Assembly: GCF_900129305.1 (NCBI RefSeq)
Contig: NZ_FQVB01000033.1
Span: 1-51,158 of the forward strand
Length of the DNA stretch: 51,158 bases
DNA from: Desulfacinum infernum DSM 9756
GTDB lineage: Bacteria; Desulfobacterota; Syntrophobacteria; Syntrophobacterales; DSM-9756
Reading direction: 5' to 3'
Below are positions 23,958-33,295 of this stretch, one piece after another. The position numbers were made by a program, and so were the translations under genes. Position 1 is the first letter of the stretch. Every line of letters starts with the position of its first letter. The notes under the pieces are model-generated. The model was not told the DNA's origin and ran no database searches. It saw only the letters and a list, made by a program, of their open reading frames with translations.

Positions 23958-26900
23958 ATGTTTTCGCGCATCTTCATCGAACGGCCGCGCCTGGCGGCGG
24001 TGATCTCCATCGTCATCACCCTGGGTGGGCTCATCGCCCTTTTCAACATCCCGGTGGCCCAGTACCCCCAGATCACGCCACCCGAAATCTTTGTCAGAGC
24101 CACCTACCCAGGGGCCAGCGCCCAGGTGGTGGCCGACACCGTGGCCGCCCCCATCGAAGAGGAAGTCAACGGGGTGGAAAACATGCTCTACATGTCGTCC
24201 ACCTGCTCCGACGACGGCGGGTACCAGCTGTCGGTCACTTTCGCCGTGGGAACCGACCCGGACATCGACCAGGTGAACCTCCAGAACCGCGTGCAGCTGG
24301 CCACCGCCAAGCTGCCCCAGGAAGTGGTGGACCAGGGCATCACCGTTCGGCGTCGCTCTTCGGACATCATGGCCGTCGTGAGCTTCTATTCGCCCAAGGG
24401 CAGCAGGGACATGCTCTATCTGAGCAACTACGTGAGCAGCTATATCCAGGACGCCCTGGTCAGGCTTCCCGGCGTGAGCGACGTGTTCATCTTCGGCGAA
24501 AAGGAATACAGCATCCGCATCTGGCTCAACCCGGACCGCATGACCGCCTTGGGCATCACGGCGGATGACGTGATCGCCGCCGTCCGGCAACAGAACATCC
24601 AGGCGGCGGCAGGATCCATCGGGCGGGAACCCGTCAGAGCGGACCAGCAGGTCCAGTTCACCATCCGAGCTCGGGGACGGCTGCAGTCCCCCGAAGAATT
24701 CCAGAACATCGTGGTGCGAAGCAACGACCAGGGGGGGCTGGTACGTCTTCGGGACGTGGCCCGTGTGGAACTGGCGGCCCGGGATTATTCCACCCAGTCC
24801 ATCCTGAACGGGCGTCCCGCCGCCAGCATGGCGGTTTATCGCGCCACGGGCGCCAACGCGCTGGACACCATGAAGGCCGTTCGGGCCGAACTGGAACGGC
24901 TCTCCCAGGACATGCCCGAGGACATAGCCTACCAGATCATCCTGGACACCACCAAGTACGTGTCGGCGGCCATCGAGGAGATCCGGTTCACGCTGGTACT
25001 CACCTTCCTGTTGGTTCTCCTGGTCAACTACGTCTTTCTCCAGGACTGGCGGGCTACATTGGTACCCACGGCCACCATCCCCGTCTCGCTCATCGGCACC
25101 TTCGCCGTGCTGCTGGCCCTGGGCTACAACGCCAATACCCTGTCGCTTTTCGCCCTCATCATGGCCATCGGCCTGGTGGTGGACGATTCCATCGTGGTGG
25201 TGGAAAACGTCTATCGGGTGATGGACGAAGAGGGCCTGCCACCCAAGGAAGCCGCCATCCGCAGCATGGAGCAGGTGACGGGTCCCATCATCGCCACCAC
25301 CCTGGTGCTTCTGGCCATCTTTGTCCCGGTGGCCTTCATGCCCGGCATCACGGGGCAGCTCTACAAGCAGTTTGCCGTGACCATCTGCACGTCGGTGCTC
25401 ATCTCCACCCTGTGCGCCCTCACCCTGAGCCCGGCCCTGTGCGCCACCCTGCTGCGGCCTCACCGCCCGGTCCGGCGCGGCCCCTTCGCCTGGTTCAACC
25501 GTGGCCTGGACTTCGCCCGGCGCGGCTACGTGGCGGGATCCGGCCTCCTCATCCGAAAGGCGATCCTGGGGGTGCTCCTCTTTGCGGCGGTCCTGGCGGG
25601 CACCGGCCTTCTTTTCAAGGCCCGGCCCACCAGCTTCCTGCCCGAAGAGGATCAAGGCTTTTTCTTCGTGAACACCCAACTTCCGGAAGGAGCGTCCCTG
25701 GGGAGGACCAGCGCCGTCATGGAGCGGATCACGTCGGAAATGGGATCCCTCGACGGGGTCAAGGACGTGATCGGAGTCAGCGGCTTCAGCCTGTTGAGCG
25801 GGCAAGCGGCCAACGTGGGGTTCGCCATCGGAATCCTGAAGCCTTGGGATGAGCGGCAGGACGCGGACCTGCATGTGGACGCCATCGTGGGCCGAACGCA
25901 GGGGATCCTGTCCGCCGTTCCCGAGGCCAACTCCTTCGCCTTTGCACCGCCCCCCATCATGGGCCTGGGTCATAGCGGAGGCTTTGATTTCCGGCTCCTG
26001 GCCAAGGAAGGGCAAAGCCCTCAAGAGCTTTTCGGCACGGCCATGTCGCTCATGATGGCCGCCAACCAGGATCCCGTGCTCTCCCGGGTCTTCACCACCT
26101 ACACGGCCAACACGCCGCAGATTTTTTTCAACGTGGACCGGACGCGGGCCGAATACCTGCAGGTGCCCGTGAGCCGCATCTTCTCCACGCTCCAGGCCCA
26201 GCTGGGATCGAGTTATGTCAATGACTTCAACCTGTTCAGCCGCACTTATCAAGTCAAGGTCCAGGCGGAATCCACTTTCCGCGACGAGATTTCCGACATC
26301 GGCCGGCTCTACGTGCGAAGCGACACCGGCCGCATGGTCCCCCTGAGCAGCCTGGCCACGCTGTCCACCACCCTGGGCCCGCAGCTCATCAAGCGCTACA
26401 ACCTCTTTCCCAGCGCGGATTTCAACGGCCAGGCCGCCCCCGGGTTCTCTTCCGGGCAGGCCATGGACGCCATGGAACGGGTGGCCAAGAAGGTGCTCCC
26501 GCCCGGCTACGGGTTCGAATGGTCGTCTTTGTCCTATCAGGAAAAGCAGGCGTCCGGGCAGGTGGTCTGGCTCTTCGCCCTGGCCGTCCTCTTCGGATAC
26601 CTCTTCCTGGTGGGCCAATACGAAAGCTGGAACATCCCGCTGGCCATCATCTTCTACATCCCCGTGGCGGCCCTGGGGGCGCTGCTGGGCTTGAGCCTTC
26701 TCGGAATGCCGCTCAGCATCTACGCCCAGATCGGCCTGGTGCTTTTGGTGGGGCTGGCGGCCAAGAACGCCATCCTCATCGTGGAATTCGCCCGGGACAG
26801 CCGCCGCCACGGCCTCTCCATCCGGGAATCCGCCCTCACCGCCGCGGGCATCCGGTTTCGGCCCGTACTCATGACCGCCTTCACCTTCATCCTGGGCGTC

Positions 26901-27092
26901 GCCCCCATGGTGATCGCCACGGGAGCCGGGGCGGGGAGCCGCCGAGCCATCGGCACCACGGTCTTTTCCGGCATGCTGGTCTGCACGGTGCTCGGCATCT
27001 TCCTGATTCCCTTCCTCTTTTACGTCTTCCAGACGGCGAGGGAAAAAGGGCAGGCTTGGCGAAGAAGAAGGGGTAAAGGATTAGAGGATTAA
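23958..27092 (+). CDS. RND multidrug efflux pump (AcrB/HAE1 type)
   Basis: The 1044-residue pump has the standard HAE1 layout: 12 membrane helices and two large periplasmic loops. The N-terminus FSRIFIERPRLAAVISIVI and the TM4 acidic pair in GLVVDDSIVVVENV are proton-relay marks of drug pumps. VGLAAKNAILIVEFARD is in the second half. Length and order are normal and no break is seen. GGGAGG precedes ATG 23958. It works with the upstream adaptor and the downstream outer-membrane channel; substrates are unknown, likely organic solvents, biocides or drugs. Confidence 0.94.
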   Translation: MFSRIFIERPRLAAVISIVITLGGLIALFNIPVAQYPQITPPEIFVRATYPGASAQVVADTVAAPIEEEVNGVENMLYMSSTCSDDGGYQLSVTFAVGTDPDIDQVNLQNRVQLATAKLPQEVVDQGITVRRRSSDIMAVVSFYSPKGSRDMLYLSNYVSSYIQDALVRLPGVSDVFIFGEKEYSIRIWLNPDRMTALGITADDVIAAVRQQNIQAAAGSIGREPVRADQQVQFTIRARGRLQSPEEFQNIVVRSNDQGGLVRLRDVARVELAARDYSTQSILNGRPAASMAVYRATGANALDTMKAVRAELERLSQDMPEDIAYQIILDTTKYVSAAIEEIRFTLVLTFLLVLLVNYVFLQDWRATLVPTATIPVSLIGTFAVLLALGYNANTLSLFALIMAIGLVVDDSIVVVENVYRVMDEEGLPPKEAAIRSMEQVTGPIIATTLVLLAIFVPVAFMPGITGQLYKQFAVTICTSVLISTLCALTLSPALCATLLRPHRPVRRGPFAWFNRGLDFARRGYVAGSGLLIRKAILGVLLFAAVLAGTGLLFKARPTSFLPEEDQGFFFVNTQLPEGASLGRTSAVMERITSEMGSLDGVKDVIGVSGFSLLSGQAANVGFAIGILKPWDERQDADLHVDAIVGRTQGILSAVPEANSFAFAPPPIMGLGHSGGFDFRLLAKEGQSPQELFGTAMSLMMAANQDPVLSRVFTTYTANTPQIFFNVDRTRAEYLQVPVSRIFSTLQAQLGSSYVNDFNLFSRTYQVKVQAESTFRDEISDIGRLYVRSDTGRMVPLSSLATLSTTLGPQLIKRYNLFPSADFNGQAAPGFSSGQAMDAMERVAKKVLPPGYGFEWSSLSYQEKQASGQVVWLFALAVLFGYLFLVGQYESWNIPLAIIFYIPVAALGALLGLSLLGMPLSIYAQIGLVLLVGLAAKNAILIVEFARDSRRHGLSIRESALTAAGIRFRPVLMTAFTFILGVAPMVIATGAGAGSRRAIGTTVFSGMLVCTVLGIFLIPFLFYVFQTAREKGQAWRRRRGKGLED

Positions 27093-27157
27093 GGATTAGA
27101 GGGATAGGCGGCGTGAAGACGAGAAAAAGCACAAAAAGAGGTGGGAAGAGGGGTGGA

Positions 27158-28612
27158 ATGTATCGGCTGGCTGGGCTGCTGGCGGTGGCGGTGGTCGTCC
27201 TGGCGGGATGCGCGACGGTGGGACCCGACTACACGCCACCGGAAAGAAGGGCGCCCGCCGGCTGGCAGGCCCGGGGCGGCGATGCCTGGCAACCCGCGCC
27301 CCCAGATCCCCACACCCTGGCCCGGTGGTGGGACACCCTGGGCGACCCGGTGGTCACCCGCCTGGTGGAAGAGGCCCTGAGCGGCAACCTGGATCTCAAG
27401 ACCGCCGAAGCGCGCATTCGGGAAGCACGTGCTCTTCGGGGGATCCAACGGGCGGGGCTCTTTCCTTCCGTGGACGCTTCGGGAACCTCCCTCCGCCAGC
27501 GGACAAGCGAACACGGCACCACCGGCCGGGCCGCGGAGACGGACTACTACCAGGCGGGCTTCGATGCCGGCTGGGAATTGGACCTTTTCGGCGGCAAACG
27601 CCGGGCCGTGGAAGCGGCCCTGGCGGACCTGGAAGCGGCCCTGGCTTCCCGCGACCAGGTCCGAGCGAGCCTGGCCGCCGAAGTGGCCCGGAACTACGTG
27701 GAGGTGCGAACCTACCAGGAACGATTGGCCCTGGTGGAAGCCAATATCAGGATCCAGAAGGCCACCTACGACTTGAACCTTTCCCGGTTCCAAGCCGGCC
27801 TGATCGACGAGCTTCCCCTCCAGCAGTCCCTGTACAATCTGGAACACACCCGGTCCCAGGTGTCCTCCTTGCAAACAGGCCTAGAGGCCGCCCAAAACCG
27901 ACTGGCCGTCCTCCTGGGCAAGAACCCGGGGGAACTTTCCGCGGTCCTTTCAGAACCTGCACCGATCCCCGTAGCCCCTCCGTCATTGGCCGTGGGGATT
28001 CCCGCCGATGCGCTCCGACGCCGCCCGGACGTGCGGCAGGCGGAGCGGGAACTGGCCGCCGCCACGGCCCGGATCGGGGAAGCCGCCGCGGACCTCTATC
28101 CCAAGCTCCGGCTGGTGGGGACCATCGGGCTGGAATCGCTCCTGAGCGGGCATCTGCTGGAATGGGCCAGCCGTTTCTGGAGCGTGGGCCCTGCGGTGGC
28201 ATGGAACGTCTTCGATGCGGGAGCCATCCGGAAGAACGTCGAGGTGCGCAGCGCGCGACAGGAACAGGCTCTCTTGAACTACGAGAACGTGATCCTGCAG
28301 GCCCTGGAGGAGGTGGAAAACGCCCTCACGGCCTTCGCCAAGGAACAGCAGCGTCTGGAACGGCTGGAAAAGGCGGTGGAAGCCGCCCGGAAGGCGGAAA
28401 TCATAGCCCGAGACCGCTACCAGGCAGGTCTGGTGGACTTCACCGATGTTCTGGATACCCAGCGCACGCTCCAGTCCTTCCAAGACGAGATGGCCCAGAG
28501 CCGCGGGGCCGTCACCACCAACCTGATCCGCCTCTACAAGGCCCTGGGCGGGGGCTGGACGCCAAACCCCACTCCGGGCACTTCTCCCGGAATCTCGTCC
28601 GAAGATTCCTGA
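27158..28612 (+). CDS. Outer-membrane efflux lipoprotein (NodT/OprM type)
   Basis: The protein of 484 residues from ATG 27158 has a lipoprotein signal with VLAGC (Cys18), followed by the typical VGPDYTPPE. Two repeated coiled-coil halves of the TolC fold follow (for example FDAGWELDLFGGKRRAVEA, and ADLYPKLRLVG before WNVFDAGAIR). GAGGGG lies just upstream of this ATG; a GTG at 27113 is an in-frame alternative adding 15 basic residues. The 20-65 bases after the pump gene contain a short GGATTAGA direct repeat. It completes the tripartite efflux system. Confidence 0.9.
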   Translation: MYRLAGLLAVAVVVLAGCATVGPDYTPPERRAPAGWQARGGDAWQPAPPDPHTLARWWDTLGDPVVTRLVEEALSGNLDLKTAEARIREARALRGIQRAGLFPSVDASGTSLRQRTSEHGTTGRAAETDYYQAGFDAGWELDLFGGKRRAVEAALADLEAALASRDQVRASLAAEVARNYVEVRTYQERLALVEANIRIQKATYDLNLSRFQAGLIDELPLQQSLYNLEHTRSQVSSLQTGLEAAQNRLAVLLGKNPGELSAVLSEPAPIPVAPPSLAVGIPADALRRRPDVRQAERELAAATARIGEAAADLYPKLRLVGTIGLESLLSGHLLEWASRFWSVGPAVAWNVFDAGAIRKNVEVRSARQEQALLNYENVILQALEEVENALTAFAKEQQRLERLEKAVEAARKAEIIARDRYQAGLVDFTDVLDTQRTLQSFQDEMAQSRGAVTTNLIRLYKALGGGWTPNPTPGTSPGISSEDS

Positions 28613-28618
28613 TGTCGT

Positions 28619-28639
28619 GGCTCCCTTAAACGGGGAGCC
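28619..28639 (+). terminator. Hairpin after the efflux operon
   Basis: GGCTCCC-TTAAACG-GGGAGCC forms a 7-bp stem six bases after the stop codon. No T-run follows, so intrinsic termination is uncertain. Confidence 0.45.
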
Positions 28640-28685
28640 CACAGCCGATGGGACCCCTTCCATGTCTGGCGCCTGCAAAAAAAGC

Positions 28686-28731
28686 TTGACAAGGGGGGAC
28701 GGTTACCTCTAAAGAGTTAGCCATACCTAAC
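28686..28731 (+). promoter_or_regulatory. feoA promoter with DtxR/IdeR-like operator
   Basis: TTGACA (28686-28691) has a weak -10 at TAAAGA (28710-28715). The palindrome GTTAG-CCATAC-CTAAC (28716-28731) lies directly behind, over the expected transcription start. The half-sites TTAG and CTAA recur upstream of the DUF2325 and fbp genes. The placement is that of an iron-dependent repressor site. Confidence 0.6.
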
Positions 28732-28775
28732 ATATGTTGAAGGAACTTATTTTTCGCCATGCAGGGAGGTACCCC

Positions 28776-29012
28776 ATGAACGTCGTGTCCAAATTGGGCG
28801 TCTTGGCGCCCGGGCAGAAGGCCAAAATTCTGAAAATCGGGCCTGGAGCCGGATTGAACCGGCGCGTGGTGGAAATGGGGCTTACGCCCGGAGCAGTCAT
28901 CGAGGTGGAAAGGGTGGCTCCTCTGGGGGACCCCATGGACATCAAGGTGAAGGGCTACCACTTGTCGCTCAGGCGCCGGGAAACCCAACACATTGAAGTG
29001 GAACTCCTTTGA
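28776..29012 (+). CDS. feoA: FeoA ferrous iron transport protein
   Basis: The 78-residue protein has an SH3-like FeoA domain: LGVLAPGQKAKILKIGPGAG, then RRVVEMGLTPGAVIEVERVAPLGDP and a closing YHLSLRRRETQHIEVEL. FeoA supports the FeoB iron(II) transporter in the cytoplasm. ATG 28776 is chosen because GGGAGGT precedes it; an ATG at 28734 lacks such a site. It is the first gene of the iron locus, directly under a DtxR-like operator. Confidence 0.93.
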   Translation: MNVVSKLGVLAPGQKAKILKIGPGAGLNRRVVEMGLTPGAVIEVERVAPLGDPMDIKVKGYHLSLRRRETQHIEVELL

Positions 29013-29035
29013 TCGCCTTTTTTTCGGGCCAAAAG

Positions 29036-29060
29036 TTAGGCGACCCTAATATATTTAGGG
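29036..29060 (+). promoter_or_regulatory. Tandem DtxR/IdeR-like operator before the DUF2325 gene
   Basis: TTAGG-CGAC-CCTAA (29036-29049) is followed by TATAT-TTAGGG, so that CCCTAA-TATAT-TTAGGG (29044-29060) forms a second, overlapping palindrome. Three alternately oriented TTAGG half-sites lie 30-55 bases before the ATG. This suggests a separate iron-regulated promoter inside the feo locus. Confidence 0.6.
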
Positions 29061-29089
29061 GAATTCAGAAAACACAGGAGACCCCAACC

Positions 29090-30331
29090 ATGAAAGCCCT
29101 GCAAGAATCCCCAACACCTCAAAACCTCCATCCGCAGGAATCCCTCCGACGCCTTTGGCAGATGGACTCCTGTTTCAAGTGCCCGCTGCTCAGTTTGTGC
29201 CTCACCCCCACCGAACAAAGGCAGCTTCTCAAAAAGGCGCGCATCGTATGGAAGGGCAAAACGCCTTTCCAGATCCATGAGATCCTTGTCTCCTGTTCTG
29301 ATGATGAAAACAACCTGTCGCGCAAGATCGACAGTTATCTGCAGCACAAATTCAAAAAACGTACGGAATCGATTCGCCGCCTGGACCAGGAGGGTTTTCT
29401 TCAACACTGGAAGGTGTGCTTTTCATCGGGACAATTCCTCGATGTTCTCTGGGCGGCGGCTGCCCGAGGGGACCTGTCGCCTGAGGTGCGACAGGAGATC
29501 TTCGGCGATATCCACATGGCCATGCACCAGACGGCGGCGGATCATGCCAAGACCAGACAATCCCTGGATGACCTTCGCAGACAGCTGGACGCCAAGGAGC
29601 GCAAGATCGAGGGACTCAAGCAGAGAGTGAGCGACCTGCTTTTGAAGAATAAACTCCTTTCCGAGGAGCTCATCGCCCGCGAGGCCAAGCTGTCCGCTCT
29701 CATCAAGGAAATAGACGGCCTTCGGCTCGAACTGGAAAGGCAACAGGGGCAAAGCGAGTCCGAGCTGGCAAGGGAGAATCTCAGGCTGAAGGAGGTGCTC
29801 GTTTTGAAGGAAACCCGCGTTCAAGAGGTTCGGCAGGAATCGGAACGTCTCAAGCAGACCGTGGAGGCATTGACCCGCAGCCTGGAAAAGCAGAAGCAGC
29901 TTCAGATGCGTCTCAAGACAGAACTGGCCTCTGCCGTCCGGATCATGAAAGGCGTTGGCCAATGCGACCCGGACTGCCCCGCCTTCGATCTTTGCCGCAA
30001 GCGGATTCTGGTGGTGGGGGGCATCTCGCGGATGGAGTCTCTCTACCGCAGGTTTATCGAAGACCGCGGGGGGATCTTCGACTATCACGACGGATACATG
30101 AACAATGGAAGCCGCCGGCTGGAGCACCGTGTCAGGAGGGCGGACATCGTGCTCTGCCCCGTCAATTGCAACAGCCATGCCGCCTGCTCCCTGGTCAAGA
30201 ATCTTGCCAAAAAACACAACAAACCCGTGCACATGCTCCCCAGTTTCAGTCTGAGTGCCATCTTTCAAGTCTTGCGGGATGCGGCCGGCGGGACGAACTC
30301 GAACCCTGTCCCTCCCGGGAGCGCAAACTGA
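29090..30331 (+). CDS. DUF2325 coiled-coil protein in the feo locus
   Basis: The 413-residue cytoplasmic protein begins with a Cys-rich segment (SCFKCPLLSLCL, about residues 26-37). A long coiled coil spans about residues 165-310 and is rich in Leu, Glu, Arg and Gln. It ends with a DUF2325 domain introduced by CDPDCPAFDLC and RILVVGGISRMESLYR, with a later HNKPVHMLPSFSLSAIF strand. ATG 29090 follows AGGAG. DUF2325 proteins recur near feoAB in sulfate reducers; the function is unknown. The Cys-rich ends could sense or bind iron. Confidence 0.85.
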   Translation: MKALQESPTPQNLHPQESLRRLWQMDSCFKCPLLSLCLTPTEQRQLLKKARIVWKGKTPFQIHEILVSCSDDENNLSRKIDSYLQHKFKKRTESIRRLDQEGFLQHWKVCFSSGQFLDVLWAAAARGDLSPEVRQEIFGDIHMAMHQTAADHAKTRQSLDDLRRQLDAKERKIEGLKQRVSDLLLKNKLLSEELIAREAKLSALIKEIDGLRLELERQQGQSESELARENLRLKEVLVLKETRVQEVRQESERLKQTVEALTRSLEKQKQLQMRLKTELASAVRIMKGVGQCDPDCPAFDLCRKRILVVGGISRMESLYRRFIEDRGGIFDYHDGYMNNGSRRLEHRVRRADIVLCPVNCNSHAACSLVKNLAKKHNKPVHMLPSFSLSAIFQVLRDAAGGTNSNPVPPGSAN

Positions 30332-30350
30332 CACAGGAGATGGTGGGACC

Positions 30351-30557
30351 GTGAACGAAATCAAAAGGAACGGTCTGCGTGTGGAGTTGCAGGAGGGGAC
30401 GCTGCTGCGCCTACTGGACTCAGGGTGTCTGTGCGCGGCGGATCTCGTCTGCCTCGACTGTGACTCCAAGCGGTGCCTCAAGGAGCTTTGCCTGAAAAGT
30501 TGTGCCCGCACACTCAACCCACGCGGGCGCCCGTCGGCCGAGCCCTGTATTCTTTAA
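30351..30557 (+). CDS. Small Cys-rich protein upstream of feoB
   Basis: The protein of 68 residues from a GTG start at 30351 carries eight cysteines, mostly in a compact stretch (SGCLCAADLVCLDCDSKRC, then LCLKSCA) and one at the C-terminus (EPCIL). AGGAG lies about 12 bases upstream. It is placed 19 bases after the DUF2325 gene and 24 bases before feoB. It is not similar in cysteine spacing to classical FeoC (which has a winged helix), but it may serve as an iron or iron-sulfur accessory protein. The family is not recognised. Confidence 0.65.
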   Translation: MNEIKRNGLRVELQEGTLLRLLDSGCLCAADLVCLDCDSKRCLKELCLKSCARTLNPRGRPSAEPCIL

Positions 30558-30581
30558 TCACACCGGAGGTTTCAGGGACCC

Positions 30582-32792
30582 ATGAAAAGACAGATCGTCG
30601 TGGCTTTGGCGGGCAACCCCAATTCGGGGAAGACAACGATATTCAACCAGCTGACCGGCGCCAGGCAGCATGTGGGCAACTATCCCGGCGTGACGGTGGA
30701 AAGGAAGGAGGGACTCCGGCGGCACGGGGACACGGAGATTCGAATCGTCGATCTGCCCGGCACCTACAGTCTGACCGCTTATTCGGAAGAAGAGCTGATC
30801 GCCAGGAATTTCATTATCGAGGAAAAGCCCGACGTGGTGGTTCACGTGATCGACGCCTCCAACCTGGAGAGAAACCTTTACCTGACGGTGCAGCTCATGG
30901 AACTGGGAGTCCCTCTGGTCATGGCTCTCAACATGTCGGACGTGGCCAAATCCAAAGGATACCGATTCGACCTCAAGAAGCTCTCCCATCGTTTCGGCGC
31001 CGAAATCGTGGAAACCGTCGGGCACAAGGGACGCGGCATCCGGGAACTCTTGGACGCCATCTCGTCCACGGCGGAAGCCAAACGAAGTCCTGGAAAGGAA
31101 AAGGGGAAGCCCGCCGCGGGTTCTTTGTCGGCCAGGGGGAGCATCCGGGGGGCCCCCTCGAGGTCCGGTGGGGTTCGCTACGGTGAGGAGGTGGAAAAGC
31201 AGATCGCCGTGGTGCAATCGCTGATTGAAAGGGACGACGGAATCCGGGGTTCCTACGACGCCCGATGGCTTGCCGTGAAGCTTTTGGAAAACGACGGCTA
31301 TCTGCTGGAAAGAATCGGTTCCATGCAGATCAGAAATCAGGTGTCGCGAGGCGCGGATCTCATCGAGAAGGCCACGGGCCAATCGGCCGAGACGGTCATT
31401 GCTGCGGCCAGGTATGAGCTGATTTTCACCATTTGTCAGGAAACCGTCCACAGCCAGGGCCAACCGCGTCCGAGCCTCTCCGATCGCATCGATGCCGTTG
31501 TCACCAGCCGCGCCCTCGGCATACCCCTTTTCTTGGTCCTGATGTACCTGGTCTTTCAGCTGACCTTCACCCTGGGAGACCCCCCCATGGGCTGGATCGA
31601 GGAGGCCTTCGCCCGGCTGGGTGAATCCGTCTCCTCCTGGTGGCCGGAAGGATCGGAAAGCCCCCTCAAGTCCCTTCTGGTTGACGGCATCATCGGCGGG
31701 GTCGGCGGCGTGATCGTCTTTCTACCCAACATCCTCCTGCTCTTTCTTGCCATCGCTATCCTGGAAGATTCCGGATACATGGCCCGAGCCGCCTTCATCA
31801 TGGATCGACTGATGAGTAAGATCGGATTGCACGGCAAGAGCTTCATCCCCATGCTCATCGGCTTCGGCTGCTCGGTACCGGCCATTATGGCCACAAGGAC
31901 ACTGGAAAACCGGCGGGACAGACTGGCGACCATGCTGGTGGTTCCCTTGATGAGTTGTGGCGCGCGCTTGCCCATCTATGCCCTTATCATCCCCGCCTTC
32001 TTTCCCCGTGCATGGCACGCCCCCATGCTGTGGGTCATCTACACCACCGGCATTCTTCTGGCCGTTCTGAGCGCGCGGCTCCTCCGAAGCACTCTCCTCA
32101 GGGGGGCATCGGTCCCCTTCGTCATGGAACTTCCTCCCTACCGAATGCCCACCCTGAGGGGGGTGCTGATCCACATGTGGGAAAGGGGATGGGTCTATCT
32201 GAAAAAGGCTGGAACCATCATCCTGGGCATTTCCATTCTCCTGTGGGCGGCCACCTCCTTTCCTTCCCTCCCGGAAGAGGAATCGGCGCGGTTCGAGATG
32301 TCCCGAAGCCAGATCCAACAGGCGGAGCTCACCGAAGAGATGAGGGCCGAAATGCTTGCCTCCATAGACAACGAGGAAGCGGAGGCCAAACTTCGCCACA
32401 GCTTTGCAGGTCGCTTCGGCCGGGCCTTGGAACCGGTCCTCCAGCTCATGGGCTTCGATTGGAAGATCGGAACCGCCCTGGTGGGGGCTTTCGCCGCCAA
32501 GGAGGTCTTTGTGGCCCAGATGGGTATCGTCTATTCCGTGGGCGAGGCCGATGAGGAATCCGAATCCTTGAGGGAAAAGCTCAGGAGCAGCTATACGCCC
32601 CTGGTGGGCTTTTGCATCATGCTCTTCTGTCTGATCAGCGCCCCTTGTATGGCGACCATCGCCATAACCAGAAGGGAGAGCAATTCCTGGAGATGGGCCC
32701 TTTTCCAGCTGGGCGGCTTGTCCGTCATGGCCTTCGTGATCACCGCGACCGTTTTCCAGATCGGCAGGCTGATGGGTATCGGCGGCGTCTAG
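30582..32792 (+). CDS. feoB: FeoB ferrous iron transporter
   Basis: The 736-residue protein starts with a G-protein domain: G1 motif GNPNSGKTT (11-19), G3 DLPGTY, and G4 NMSD. A guanine-dissociation-inhibitor-like helical part follows, then two Gate domains with hydrophobic helices, including FIPMLIGFGCSVPAIMATRT with the conserved Cys, and a later GFCIMLFCLISAPCMATIAI. It imports Fe2+ across the inner membrane. GGAGG precedes ATG 30582. Iron control probably comes from the operators upstream of feoA and the DUF2325 gene. Confidence 0.95.
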   Translation: MKRQIVVALAGNPNSGKTTIFNQLTGARQHVGNYPGVTVERKEGLRRHGDTEIRIVDLPGTYSLTAYSEEELIARNFIIEEKPDVVVHVIDASNLERNLYLTVQLMELGVPLVMALNMSDVAKSKGYRFDLKKLSHRFGAEIVETVGHKGRGIRELLDAISSTAEAKRSPGKEKGKPAAGSLSARGSIRGAPSRSGGVRYGEEVEKQIAVVQSLIERDDGIRGSYDARWLAVKLLENDGYLLERIGSMQIRNQVSRGADLIEKATGQSAETVIAAARYELIFTICQETVHSQGQPRPSLSDRIDAVVTSRALGIPLFLVLMYLVFQLTFTLGDPPMGWIEEAFARLGESVSSWWPEGSESPLKSLLVDGIIGGVGGVIVFLPNILLLFLAIAILEDSGYMARAAFIMDRLMSKIGLHGKSFIPMLIGFGCSVPAIMATRTLENRRDRLATMLVVPLMSCGARLPIYALIIPAFFPRAWHAPMLWVIYTTGILLAVLSARLLRSTLLRGASVPFVMELPPYRMPTLRGVLIHMWERGWVYLKKAGTIILGISILLWAATSFPSLPEEESARFEMSRSQIQQAELTEEMRAEMLASIDNEEAEAKLRHSFAGRFGRALEPVLQLMGFDWKIGTALVGAFAAKEVFVAQMGIVYSVGEADEESESLREKLRSSYTPLVGFCIMLFCLISAPCMATIAITRRESNSWRWALFQLGGLSVMAFVITATVFQIGRLMGIGGV

Positions 32793-32856
32793 ATTCGCCA
32801 CGGATGGGAACTTGCCGAAAGAGAAGGACACAAGCAGGAGGAGACATGGACGGCTG

Positions 32857-33156
32857 ATGAGCGGCAGGGATGAAGATTCGAGGCGTTGTGCGAATGTGTG
32901 TCAATTGATGAAGAGAAACATCCACCACATCGGGAGATTGCTGGAGGAGCAGGCATGCCTTGCGGACTCCCTTCTGGAAGGAGGTGATGCCCTGACGGCT
33001 TGCGGATGCGCTCCGGCGGGCGCTCAAGGCCAAGCGCTGCGGGAAGCGCTCCTGGAGACCATCCAAACACTGGAAGAATCGAAAAAGGCGTTTAAATCCA
33101 AGCAGCTTGAAGCACTAAGGAAGAAACTGATCAGGGTTCTGGCGCAAGCCGACTAG
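32857..33156 (+). CDS. Small helical protein after feoB, unknown function
   Basis: The protein of about 99 residues is predicted mainly helical, with four cysteines (Cys11 and Cys15 in RRCANVC, a further Cys in EEQACL, and CGC in the middle) and a Lys-rich C-terminal helix. AGGAGGAG lies upstream; a three-codon frame (ATG GAC GGC TGA, 32846-32857) starts at the ideal distance and its stop overlaps this ATG, so translational coupling is possible. A TTG at 32812 is an in-frame alternative. It is followed by the terminator of the feo operon. No family recognised. Confidence 0.55.
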   Translation: MSGRDEDSRRCANVCQLMKRNIHHIGRLLEEQACLADSLLEGGDALTACGCAPAGAQGQALREALLETIQTLEESKKAFKSKQLEALRKKLIRVLAQAD

Positions 33157-33210
33157 CAGCAAGGGTCGGCTTGTTCGCCCTACGGCCCGGCACCAGGAGC
33201 CGGGAAGTGA

Positions 33211-33260
33211 GGGCGCGACGGGAAAGGGGTTCCCCCGGTCTTGTCGCGCCCTTTTCTTTT
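33211..33260 (+). terminator. Rho-independent terminator of the feo operon
   Basis: The 9-bp stem GGGCGCGAC (33211-33219) / GTCGCGCCC (33243-33251) is followed by TTTTCTTTT. It separates the feo genes from the porin gene. Confidence 0.8.
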
Positions 33261-33295
33261 GGTCCCAGTTTATGCAAGAAAAGGAGAAACGCCCA

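Noticed and set aside
23763-26810. A 1015-codon open frame on the minus strand
   Set aside because: It is the antisense of the RND pump gene; its His/Gly/Asp-rich translation matches no protein family.
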